64,000 nucleotides of DNA from Pseudomonas fluorescens NCIMB 11764 (GTDB lineage Bacteria > Pseudomonadota > Gammaproteobacteria > Pseudomonadales > Pseudomonadaceae). Below are positions 56,410-64,000 of this stretch, piece by piece. Where the stretch lies: assembly GCF_000293885.2 (NCBI RefSeq), contig NZ_CP010945.1:310001-374000 (forward strand), in the 5' to 3' direction. The notes below the pieces were generated by a model. That model saw nothing but the letters and a program-made list of their open reading frames with translations. It was not told the DNA's origin and did no database searches. Within the stretch, counting starts at the first letter, position 1. Each line of letters opens with the position of its first letter. Made by a program: the position numbers and the translations under genes.

Positions 56410-56778
56410 TTACAGCACTTCTGGGGCGAGCGAGACGATCTTCATGAACTTCTCAGTACGAAGTTCACGGGTCACTGGCCCAAAGATACGGGTGCCGATC
56501 GGCTCTTGCTTGTTGTTCAGAAGAACAGCAGCGTTGCCATCAAAGCGGATAATGGAGCCATCAGCACGACGTACGCCGTGACGAGTGCGGACTACAACAG
56601 CAGTCATCACTTGGCCTTTTTTCACTTTACCGCGAGGAATTGCTTCCTTCACGGTAACTTTGATGATGTCACCGATACCAGCGTAACGACGATGGGAGCC
56701 ACCCAGCACCTTGATGCACATAACGCGGCGTGCGCCGCTGTTATCGGCCACATCGAGCATGGATTGAGTCTGAATCAT
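56410..56778 (-). CDS. rplN: 50S ribosomal protein L14
   Basis: This 122-residue protein starts at ATG 56778. It opens [20 protein letters not shown] and contains [20 protein letters not shown] and [11 protein letters not shown], family hallmarks. In E. coli it begins the spc operon; here a 23-base gap separates it from rpsQ with no visible terminator, so S10 and spc may be continuous. Confidence 0.99.
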   Translation of the reverse strand: MIQTQSMLDVADNSGARRVMCIKVLGGSHRRYAGIGDIIKVTVKEAIPRGKVKKGQVMTAVVVRTRHGVRRADGSIIRFDGNAAVLLNNKQEPIGTRIFGPVTRELRTEKFMKIVSLAPEVL

Positions 56779-56801
56779 ATAATTTCTCCGACCCCTAGTC
56801 C

Positions 56802-57068
56802 TTAGACTTCCACAGCGCGTTCGAGAACATCAACCAGCGCCCAAGACTTGGTCTTGGCCAAAGGACGAGTTTCACGAATAGTGACTTTGTCGCCGATGTG
56901 GCACTGATTGGTTTCGTCGTGCGCGTGCAGCTTAGTCGAACGCTTAACGTATTTACCGTAGATCGGGTGCTTTACGCGACGCTCGATCAGAACGGTGATG
57001 GTCTTGTCCATTTTGTCGCTGACAACACGGCCAGTCAGCGTACGGACGGTTTTTTCGGCTTCAGCCAT
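56802..57068 (-). CDS. rpsQ: 30S ribosomal protein S17
   Basis: This 88-residue OB-fold 16S-binding protein starts at ATG 57068. It has [40 protein letters not shown] and [18 protein letters not shown]. It follows rpmC by two bases. Confidence 0.99.
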   Translation of the reverse strand: MAEAEKTVRTLTGRVVSDKMDKTITVLIERRVKHPIYGKYVKRSTKLHAHDETNQCHIGDKVTIRETRPLAKTKSWALVDVLERAVEV

Positions 57069-57070
57069 GA

Positions 57071-57262
57071 TTACTTACCTGCCTGCTGTTTGAGCACAGT
57101 CTTCACGCGAGCGATGTCACGCTTAACTTGCCGGAGCAGGTGAGACTGCCCCAACTGGCCAGTTGCTTTCTGCATACGCAGATTGAACTGGTCGCGCAGC
57201 AGGCCGAGCAGTTGCTCGTTAAGCTGCGGCGCGTCTTTTTCACGAAGTTCGTTCGCTTTCAT
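57071..57262 (-). CDS. rpmC: 50S ribosomal protein L29
   Basis: This 63-residue two-helix protein starts at ATG 57262 ([19 protein letters not shown]), overlapping the rplP stop by one base (TGATG). A GTG three bases earlier is less likely. It lies at the tunnel exit where SRP and trigger factor dock. Confidence 0.98.
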   Translation of the reverse strand: MKANELREKDAPQLNEQLLGLLRDQFNLRMQKATGQLGQSHLLRQVKRDIARVKTVLKQQAGK

Positions 57263-57675
57263 CACATCACCGTCCGTTTAACAAAAGCGGTGGCGAGCGG
57301 CAGCTTTGCAGCAGCCAGGGCAAAAGCCTCACGCGCCAGCTCTTCAGAAACGCCCTCGATTTCATACAGGACTTTGCCTGGCTGAATCTGGGCAACCCAG
57401 TACTCCACACTACCCTTACCTTTACCCATCCGAACTTCGAGGGGCTTTTTGGAAATAGGCTTGTCCGGGAATACACGGATCCAGATCTTGCCGCCACGTT
57501 TAACGTGACGGGTCAGTGCACGACGCGCTGACTCGATCTGACGAGCGGTGAGACGACCACGAGCTACAGACTTCAGCGCGAACTCGCCGAAGCTGACTTT
57601 GCTACCGCGCTGAGCCAGACCACGGTTGTGGCCTGTCATCTGCTTGCGGAACTTCGTACGCTTTGGTTGCAACAT
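57262..57675 (-). CDS. rplP: 50S ribosomal protein L16
   Basis: This 137-residue protein starts at ATG 57675. It opens [20 protein letters not shown] and includes [20 protein letters not shown], the segment near the A site and peptidyl-transferase centre whose Arg is hydroxylated in E. coli. It overlaps rpmC by one base. Confidence 0.99.
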   Translation of the reverse strand: MLQPKRTKFRKQMTGHNRGLAQRGSKVSFGEFALKSVARGRLTARQIESARRALTRHVKRGGKIWIRVFPDKPISKKPLEVRMGKGKGSVEYWVAQIQPGKVLYEIEGVSEELAREAFALAAAKLPLATAFVKRTVM

Positions 57676-57687
57676 TTGGCGTACCCC

Positions 57688-58374
57688 TTACTTAGCAGCT
57701 TTTTTACGAGGCGCTGGTGCTTGTGGTTTCAGTTCTTCTTGGCGACCACCAATTACTTCGCCCTTGAAGATCCAAACCTTTACACCGATCACACCGTAAG
57801 TGGTGTGAGCTTCGTAGTTGGCATAGTCGATGTCGGCACGCAGGGTGTGCAGTGGCACACGACCTTCGCGATACCATTCAGTACGTGCGATTTCAGCACC
57901 GCCGAGACGACCGCTCACTTGGATTTTGATGCCTTTGGCACCAATGCGCATGGCGTTCTGTACAGCGCGCTTCATAGCGCGACGGAACATTACGCGACGC
58001 TCCAGCTGCTGAGCTACGCTCTGCGCAACCAACATACCGTCGAGCTCCGGCTTGCGGATTTCTTCGATATTGATGTGCACAGGCACACCCATTTGCTTGG
58101 TCAGGTCCTGACGCAGTTTCTCAACATCTTCACCTTTCTTCCCGATAACGATACCTGGACGAGCGGTGTGGATGGTGATACGTGCAGTTTGAGCCGGACG
58201 ATGGATATCGATACGGCTTACGGACGCGCTTTTTAGTTTGTCTTGGAGATACTCACGCACCTTCAGATCAGCGAACAAATAGTCCGCATAAGTCCGACCG
58301 TCTGCGTACCAGACGGAGGTGTGCTCCTTGACGATTCCCAGGCGAATGCCAATGGGATGTACTTTCTGACCCAT
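57688..58374 (-). CDS. rpsC: 30S ribosomal protein S3
   Basis: This 228-residue protein starts at ATG 58374 ([20 protein letters not shown]); an in-frame extension to 58458 runs back into rplV and is rejected. The KH domain includes [21 protein letters not shown]3 contributes to the mRNA-entry helicase and has a Lys/Pro-rich tail ([13 protein letters not shown]). Confidence 0.99.
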
Positions 58375-58387
58375 CTCTTCGACTCCG

Positions 58388-58720
58388 TTACTTGTCAGCA
58401 ACCTTGACAGTGATATGGCAAGACCGCTTGACGATGCGATCAGCACGGCCTTTGGCACGTGGCATGATTCGCTTCAGCGAACGCCCTTCGTTGACGAAAA
58501 CGGTGCTGACTTTAAGGTCATCAACGTCTGCGCCTTCGTTATGCTCGGCGTTGGCTACGGCCGACTCCAGCACTTTCTTCATGATCTCGGCGGCTTTCTT
58601 ACTGCTGAAAGCCAACAGGTTGAGCGCTTCGCCCACCTTCTTCCCGCGGATCTGGTCGGCGACCAAGCGGGCTTTCTGGGCGGAGATTCGAGCGCCCGAC
58701 AACTTAGCGGCTACTTCCAT
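58388..58720 (-). CDS. rplV: 50S ribosomal protein L22
   Basis: This 110-residue protein starts at ATG 58720. It has [20 protein letters not shown] and the tunnel-lining beta-hairpin loop [20 protein letters not shown], where macrolide-resistance changes occur in other species. Confidence 0.99.
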
Positions 58721-58733
58721 CGTTCCTTACCCC

Positions 58734-59009
58734 TTAACGCTTGGCTTTCTTGTCTGCCACGTGCCCACGATATGTGCGGGTACCGGCAAACTCGCCCAGT
58801 TTGTGGCCGACCATGTCTTCGTTCACGAGAACTGGAACATGTTGACGACCGTTATGCACTGCAATGGTCAGACCGACCATTTGTGGCAGGATCATCGAAC
58901 GACGCGACCAGGTTTTAACTGGTTTGCGATCGTTCTTTTCCGCCGCCACTTCGATCTTCTTCAGTAGGTGAAGATCAATAAAAGGACCTTTTTTCAGAGA
59001 ACGTGGCAC
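58734..59009 (-). CDS. rpsS: 30S ribosomal protein S19
   Basis: This 91-residue protein of the 30S head starts at ATG 59009: [20 protein letters not shown], then [20 protein letters not shown] and [15 protein letters not shown]. It binds with S13. Confidence 0.99.
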   Translation of the reverse strand: MPRSLKKGPFIDLHLLKKIEVAAEKNDRKPVKTWSRRSMILPQMVGLTIAVHNGRQHVPVLVNEDMVGHKLGEFAGTRTYRGHVADKKAKR

Positions 59010-59025
59010 TGTCGTATCCCTCTAT

Positions 59026-59850
59026 TTACTTGCGACGACGGACGATCATTTTGTCGGTACGCTTATTACCACGAGTCTTCGCGCCCTTAGTCGGGAAGCC
59101 CCATGGCGATACCGGATGACGACCACCAGAGGTACGACCTTCACCACCACCATGTGGGTGGTCAACCGGGTTCATGGCAACACCACGAACGGTTGGGCGA
59201 ACGCCACGCCAGCGTTTGGCACCAGCTTTACCCAGCGAACGCAGGCTGTGCTCGGAGTTCGAGACTTCACCCAGGGTCGCGCGGCATTCAGCCAGCACTT
59301 TACGCATCTCACCAGAACGCAGACGCAGGGTCACGTAGACACCTTCACGAGCGATCAGCTGAGCCGAAGCACCAGCGGAACGAGCGATTTGCGCGCCTTT
59401 ACCTGGCTTCAATTCGATGCCGTGTACGGTGCTACCAACTGGAATGTTACGCAGTTGCAGAGCGTTGCCCGGCTTGATCGGTGCCAGAGCACCTGCGATC
59501 AGCTGGTCGCCAGCACTCACGCCTTTAGGGGCGATGATGTAGCGACGCTCGCCATCTGCGTACAGCAGCAGAGCGATGTGAGCAGTACGGTTTGGATCGT
59601 ATTCGATACGCTCGACAGTGGCAGCGATGCCATCTTTGTCGTTGCGACGGAAATCGACCAGACGATAATGCTGCTTATGGCCACCACCGATGTGACGAGT
59701 GGTAATACGACCATTGTTGTTACGACCACCAGTCTTCGATTTTTTCTCGAGCAGCGGTGCGTGAGGAGCGCCTTTATGCAGCTCCTGGTTGACCACCTTG
59801 ACCACAAAACGGCGGCCAGGGGAAGTCGGTTTGCATTTAACGATTGCCAT
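59026..59850 (-). CDS. rplB: 50S ribosomal protein L2
   Basis: This 274-residue protein starts at ATG 59850. Motifs are [20 protein letters not shown], the central SH3-like region and the C-terminal [20 protein letters not shown] with the conserved His near the peptidyl-transferase centre. L2 supports subunit joining. Confidence 0.99.
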   Translation of the reverse strand: MAIVKCKPTSPGRRFVVKVVNQELHKGAPHAPLLEKKSKTGGRNNNGRITTRHIGGGHKQHYRLVDFRRNDKDGIAATVERIEYDPNRTAHIALLLYADGERRYIIAPKGVSAGDQLIAGALAPIKPGNALQLRNIPVGSTVHGIELKPGKGAQIARSAGASAQLIAREGVYVTLRLRSGEMRKVLAECRATLGEVSNSEHSLRSLGKAGAKRWRGVRPTVRGVAMNPVDHPHGGGEGRTSGGRHPVSPWGFPTKGAKTRGNKRTDKMIVRRRK

Positions 59851-59864
59851 GATGCACCCCTTCC

Positions 59865-60164
59865 TTACTCAGCACTGCTGCTGAAATCGAGATCTTGGCC
59901 TGGCTGAAGGGAGATAACTGCCTTCTTCCAGTCATTACGCTTGCCCAGACCGCGAGCAGTGCGCTTGCTCTTACCCAGAACATTCAGGGTAGTAACACGC
60001 TCTACTTTCACGCTGAACAGGCTTTCGACGGCCTTCTTGATTTCCAGCTTGGTTGCGTCAGTTGCAACCTTGAAAACGAACTGGCCTTTCTTGTCAGCCA
60101 GAACCGTAGCCTTCTCGGAAACGTGCGGGCCAAGCAGAACTTTAAATACGCGTTCCTGGTTCAT
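59865..60164 (-). CDS. rplW: 50S ribosomal protein L23
   Basis: This 99-residue protein starts at ATG 60164, overlapping the rplD stop by four bases. It reads [20 protein letters not shown], then [21 protein letters not shown]23 is the docking site for trigger factor and SRP at the exit tunnel. Confidence 0.99.
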
Positions 60165-60763
60165 CCCAGCAGCTCCTCGAATTTCTTCACGGCCGACACG
60201 GTGATCAACACCTTGTCGTATGCGATCAGACTAACTGGATCGGAACCTTGCACGTCACGTACATCAACGTGTGGCAGGTTACGAGCAGCCAGGTACAGGT
60301 TCTGATCAACTACTTCAGACACGATCAAGACGTCAGTCAGGCCCATGCCGGTCAGTTTGTTCAGCAGATCTTTGGTCTTCGGTGCATCAACAGCGAAGTC
60401 CTGAACCACAACCAGACGATCAGTACGCACCAGCTCAGCAAGGATGGAGCGCATTGCTGCGCGATACATCTTCTTGTTCAGCTTCTGGGTGTGATCCTGA
60501 GGACGAGCTGCGAAAGTGGTACCGCCGCCACGCCAGATTGGGCTACGGATAGTACCGGCACGAGCACGGCCAGTACCTTTCTGACGCCATGGGCGCTTAC
60601 CGCCACCACGAACGTCGGAACGGGTCTTTTGCTGCTTGCTACCTTGACGGCCGCCAGCCATGTAGGCCACGACTGCTTGGTGAACCAGCGTCTCGTTGAA
60701 TTCGCCGCCAAATGTCAGTTCGGAAACTTCGATCGCTTGAGCGTCATTTACATTTAATTGCAT
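60161..60763 (-). CDS. rplD: 50S ribosomal protein L4
   Basis: This 200-residue protein starts at ATG 60763. The tunnel loop is [20 protein letters not shown] within a basic, Gly-rich extension. In E. coli L4 represses the S10 operon by attenuation in its leader. The rpsJ leader here is short, so whether that control exists is open. Confidence 0.99.
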
Positions 60764-60775
60764 GTCAGCTTCCCC

Positions 60776-61411
60776 TTAACCGCGAGCCTTGGCTGCTGGA
60801 CGTACAACCAAGTTGCCGCCAGTAGCGCCAGGAACAGCACCCTTGACCAACAACAGATTGCGTTCAGCGTCCACGCGCACTACTTCGAGGGACTGCACGG
60901 TCACGCGCTCAGCGCCCATATGACCGGACATTTTTTTGCCCTTGAATACACGACCAGGAGTCTGGCACTGGCCGATAGAGCCTGGAACGCGGTGGGACAC
61001 GGAGTTACCGTGGGTATTATCTTGCCCGCGGAAGTTCCAACGCTTGATCGTACCCTGGAAGCCTTTACCCTTGGACTGACCGGTTACATCAACCAGCTGA
61101 CCAGCGGCGAAGATTTCAGCGTTGATCAGATCGCCGGCCTGGTACTCGCCTTCTTCAAGACGGAATTCCATTACGGTACGACCAGCGGCTACGTTCGCCT
61201 TAGCGAAGTGGCCAGCCTGAGCAGCTGTTACACGCGAAGCACGACGCTCGCCTACAGTGACTTGCACTGCACGATAGCCATCGGTCTCTTCAGTTTTGAA
61301 CTGGGTGACGCGATTCGGCTCGATCTCAATGACCGTGACCGGAATGGAGACACCTTCTTCGGTGAAAATACGGGTCATACCGCATTTACGACCGACTACA
61401 CCAATAGTCAT
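60776..61411 (-). CDS. rplC: 50S ribosomal protein L3
   Basis: This 211-residue protein starts at ATG 61411 ([20 protein letters not shown]), with TGAGG upstream; an extension to 61444 is rejected. The long loop reaching the peptidyl-transferase centre contains [20 protein letters not shown], including the Gln that PrmB methylates in E. coli. It lies 80 bases after rpsJ. Confidence 0.99.
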   Translation of the reverse strand: MTIGVVGRKCGMTRIFTEEGVSIPVTVIEIEPNRVTQFKTEETDGYRAVQVTVGERRASRVTAAQAGHFAKANVAAGRTVMEFRLEEGEYQAGDLINAEIFAAGQLVDVTGQSKGKGFQGTIKRWNFRGQDNTHGNSVSHRVPGSIGQCQTPGRVFKGKKMSGHMGAERVTVQSLEVVRVDAERNLLLVKGAVPGATGGNLVVRPAAKARG

Positions 61412-61491
61412 GTTGTAAACCTCATGAGTGTACGGGGCTTTCACCCGCTATGGCCGCCCATTTCAGAGCGTTACACGACTAAGACCGAGTC

Positions 61492-61803
61492 TTAGCCGAG
61501 GCTGATCTGCACTTCCACACCGGCCGCAAGATCAAGCTTCATAAGAGCATCAACGGTTTTATCCGTTGGCTGGACGATGTCCAGAACGCGCTTATGAGTA
61601 CGGATCTCGTACTGGTCACGCGCGTCTTTGTTGACGTGCGGGGAGACCAGAACGGTGAACCGCTCTTTACGGGTAGGCAGTGGAATTGGACCACGCACTT
61701 GAGCACCAGTACGTTTCGCGGTTTCCACGATTTCCTGGGTGGATTGGTCGATCAGGCGATGGTCAAAAGCCTTCAACCTGATACGGATTTGCTGATTTTG
61801 CAT
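61492..61803 (-). CDS. rpsJ: 30S ribosomal protein S10 (NusE)
   Basis: This 103-residue protein starts at ATG 61803: [20 protein letters not shown], then [20 protein letters not shown]. It also acts as NusE, binding NusB (8788-9288) in antitermination complexes. It is the first gene of the S10 operon. Only about 97 bases separate it from the tuf terminator, so its promoter and leader must fit in that gap or transcription must read through. Confidence 0.99.
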
Positions 61804-61899
61804 TGGATTTCAGACTCCGGCTGCTATTCCCACCGGGCGCAATACGCCCGTTAAAAGGAGGCGCAATTCTATAGACGCCCCAGATAGGTGTCAACCCAA

Positions 61900-61932
61900 T
61901 AAAAAAGCCCCCGCTAAGCGGGGGCTTTTTCA
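61900..61932 (-). terminator. Terminator between tuf and the S10 operon
   Basis: AAAAAGCCCCCGC/GCGGGGGCTTTTT forms a strong stem with a short loop (TAA) and a T-run on the minus strand, 27 bases past the tuf stop. Confidence 0.95.
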
Positions 61933-61959
61933 ACTCATCAAAGCTTACTCAAAAAGAGC

Positions 61960-63153
61960 TTACTCGATGATTTTGGCTACGACGCCAGCGCCGACGGTAC
62001 GACCGCCTTCACGGATAGCGAAACGCAGACCGTCTTCCATTGCGATGGTCTTGATCAGGGTGACAACCATTTTGATGTTGTCGCCTGGCATTACCATTTC
62101 AACGCCTTCCGGCAGTTCGCAGTTACCAGTCACGTCAGTAGTACGGAAGTAGAACTGTGGACGGTAGCCTTTGAAGAACGGAGTATGACGACCGCCTTCT
62201 TCTTTGCTCAGAACGTAGACTTCAGCTTCGAACTTGGTGTGCGGCTTAACCGAACCTGGCTTAACCAGAACCTGGCCACGCTCAACGTCGTCACGCTTGG
62301 TACCACGCAGCAGAACGCCGCAGTTCTCGCCAGCACGACCTTCGTCGAGCAGCTTACGGAACATTTCAACACCGGTGCAGGTGGTGACGGTAGTGTCACG
62401 CAGACCAACGATTTCCAGTGGATCCTGAACCTTGACGATACCGCGCTCGATACGACCAGTTACAACAGTACCGCGACCGGAGATCGAGAATACGTCTTCG
62501 ATTGGCATCAGGAACGGCTTGTCGATAACACGAACTGGATCTGGAATGTAGCTGTCCAGAGTCTCAACCAGTTTACGAACGGCAGTGGTGCCCATTTCGT
62601 TGTCGTCTTGGCCGTTCAGAGCCATCAGAGCCGAACCGATGATGATCGGAGTGTCGTCACCTGGGAAGTCGTAAGTGCTCAGCAGGTCGCGCACTTCCAT
62701 CTCAACCAGTTCCAGCAGCTCAGCGTCGTCAACCATGTCAGCCTTGTTCAGGAAGACAACGATGTACGGAACGCCAACCTGGCGGGACAGCAGGATGTGC
62801 TCACGGGTTTGTGGCATCGGACCATCAGCGGCCGAGCAAACCAGGATAGCGCCGTCCATCTGAGCAGCACCGGTGATCATGTTCTTCACATAGTCAGCGT
62901 GACCTGGGCAGTCAACGTGAGCGTAGTGACGGATCAGCGAGTTGTATTCAACGTGCGCGGTGTTGATGGTGATACCACGAGCCTTTTCTTCTGGAGCGCT
63001 GTCGATTTTGTCGAAAGCAACAACAGCCGAACCGAAAACTTCGGAGCAGACGCGAGTCAGAGCAGCAGTCAGAGTGGTTTTACCATGGTCAACGTGACCG
63101 ATGGTGCCAACGTTGACGTGCGGTAGGGAACGATCAAATTTTTCTTTAGCCAC
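61960..63153 (-). CDS. tuf: Elongation factor Tu
   Basis: This 397-residue GTPase starts at ATG 63153 and delivers aminoacyl-tRNA to the ribosome. G motifs are GHVDHGKT (19-26), [15 protein letters not shown] and SALMAL. It begins [20 protein letters not shown]. It follows fusA by 31 bases as the last gene of the str operon. Pseudomonads often carry a second tuf copy, which is not in this window. Confidence 0.99.
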   Translation of the reverse strand: MAKEKFDRSLPHVNVGTIGHVDHGKTTLTAALTRVCSEVFGSAVVAFDKIDSAPEEKARGITINTAHVEYNSLIRHYAHVDCPGHADYVKNMITGAAQMDGAILVCSAADGPMPQTREHILLSRQVGVPYIVVFLNKADMVDDAELLELVEMEVRDLLSTYDFPGDDTPIIIGSALMALNGQDDNEMGTTAVRKLVETLDSYIPDPVRVIDKPFLMPIEDVFSISGRGTVVTGRIERGIVKVQDPLEIVGLRDTTVTTCTGVEMFRKLLDEGRAGENCGVLLRGTKRDDVERGQVLVKPGSVKPHTKFEAEVYVLSKEEGGRHTPFFKGYRPQFYFRTTDVTGNCELPEGVEMVMPGDNIKMVVTLIKTIAMEDGLRFAIREGGRTVGAGVVAKIIE

Positions 63154-63184
63154 GACAATTAACTCCTAGCCTAAAGGGGCTGAA

Positions 63185-64000
63185 TCAGCCTTGTTTTTTG
63201 GTAACGGTTTCGACGATGTGCGACGGAGCCGTATTGTATTTTTTGAATTCCATAGAGTAGCTTGCGCGACCTTGGGACATGGAACGGACGTCGGTCGCAT
63301 AACCGAACATCTCACCCAGCGGAACTTCAGCACGAATTACTTTGCCGGAGACCGTGTCTTCCATACCCAGGATCATGCCGCGACGACGGTTAAGGTCGCC
63401 CATCACGTCACCCATATAGTCTTCAGGCGTAACAACCTCTACCGCCATGATCGGCTCAAGCAACTCACCACCGCCCTTCTGGGCCAGTTGCTTGGTCGCC
63501 ATGGAAGCAGCCACCTTAAACGCCATCTCGTTGGAGTCGACGTCGTGGTAGGAACCATCAAACACGGTAGCCTTCAGGCCGATCAGCGGATAGCCGGCAA
63601 CTACGCCGTTCTTCATCTGCTCTTCGATACCCTTCTGGATAGCCGGGATGTATTCCTTAGGAACCACACCACCCACTACTTCGTTCAGGAATTGCAGACC
63701 TTCCTGACCTTCGTCAGCAGGAGCAAAACGAATCCAGCAGTGACCGAACTGGCCACGACCGCCGGACTGACGAACGAACTTGCCTTCAATTTCGCAGCTC
63801 TTCGTGATGCGCTCACGGTACGAAACTTGAGGCTTACCGATGTTGGCTTCGACGTTGAACTCACGGCGCATCCGGTCTACCAGGATGTCCAGGTGCAACT
63901 CGCCCATGCCGGAGATGATCGTTTGACCAGTCTCTTCATCAGTCTTGACGCGGAAAGATGGATCTTCCTGAGCAAGTTTGCCCAGAGCGATACCCATTTT
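63185..64000 (-). CDS. fusA: Elongation factor G, 3' end only
   Basis: This is the C-terminal 271 residues of the translocation GTPase; the frame runs off the right edge and the start is outside the window. It holds domain III ([36 protein letters not shown]), domain IV ([38 protein letters not shown]) and domain V ([20 protein letters not shown]). The segment match to the classic ribosomal-operon EF-G and linkage to tuf identify it as the main copy. Confidence 0.98.
   Translation of the reverse strand, partial: KMGIALGKLAQEDPSFRVKTDEETGQTIISGMGELHLDILVDRMRREFNVEANIGKPQVSYRERITKSCEIEGKFVRQSGGRGQFGHCWIRFAPADEGQEGLQFLNEVVGGVVPKEYIPAIQKGIEEQMKNGVVAGYPLIGLKATVFDGSYHDVDSNEMAFKVAASMATKQLAQKGGGELLEPIMAVEVVTPEDYMGDVMGDLNRRRGMILGMEDTVSGKVIRAEVPLGEMFGYATDVRSMSQGRASYSMEFKKYNTAPSHIVETVTKKQG

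Noticed and set aside
1..64000. tRNA or rRNA genes, prophage or transposon genes.
   Set aside because: No cloverleaf, rRNA core segment, integrase or transposase motif was recognised by eye; a tRNAscan and Infernal run would be needed to exclude small RNAs.

Overview
The window is chromosomal DNA of a Pseudomonas species, most likely of the P. fluorescens group. The evidence is GC-rich coding with strong third-position bias, gene order matching the P. aeruginosa PA4043-PA4069 neighbourhood (left part) and the ssb-uvrA-bfr-katA-ribosomal-tuf-fusA neighbourhood (right part), and many intergenic REP/REPIN repeats of the types common in fluorescens pseudomonads. No prophage, transposase, CRISPR array, rRNA or tRNA was recognised. 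The window cuts two genes: ispA at the left edge (3' end only) and fusA at the right edge (3' end only).

Layout. (1) 1-2327: ispA and dxs (isoprenoid precursors). (2) 2498-5752: vitamin B12 uptake, with btuB facing a btuF-like periplasmic binding gene. (3) 4533-13264, minus strand: a long cofactor cluster reading nrdR, ribD, ribE, ribBA, ribH, nusB, thiL, pgpA, a solitary solute-binding protein, ribA, a small membrane protein and btuF. RibBA has lost the zinc cysteines of its GTP cyclohydrolase II half, so the separate ribA must supply that reaction. (4) 13393-15864: a YbaY-type lipoprotein, a protein methyltransferase, the thioredoxin-TPR co-chaperone YbbN/CnoX and a small unknown protein. 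(5) 15950-19228: a probable Zur-controlled zinc operon (His-rich DUF2796 protein, ABC ATPase, FtsX-type permease, DUF3299 protein), then oprG behind a near-consensus Anr box. (6) 20221-22027: an NAD-dependent epimerase and an overlapping SDR-like partner that has lost its YxxxK residues. (7) 22372-38336: a more variable block with Lhr helicase, a large MscS channel, an MFS exporter, a tightly coupled DUF72 / EEP hydrolase / ClsB / YbhN envelope-lipid operon, an alpha/beta hydrolase with a DUF3182 ATP-grasp-like protein, and a GlxA-type regulator divergent from a cysteine hydrolase. (8) 38524-47894: an OsmC-YcaO fusion protein, ssb with a YajR-type MFS transporter, uvrA, a heme-ligand-less bacterioferritin and catalase. 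(9) 48097-64000, all minus: rplQ-rpoA-rpsD-rpsK-rpsM (alpha), rpmJ-secY back to rplN (spc), rpsQ to rpsJ (S10), tuf and partial fusA (str).

REPINs sit in intergenic space between 2.3 and 34.6 kb and are absent from the ribosomal region. They fall into three sequence classes and some appear to serve as transcript ends. The points most worth a second look are the zinc operon, the DUF72-EEP-ClsB-YbhN operon, the DUF3182/hydrolase pair, the OsmC-YcaO fusion, the degenerate enzymes (RibBA C-terminus, SDR partner, heme-less Bfr) and the paired hairpins inside the spc operon.
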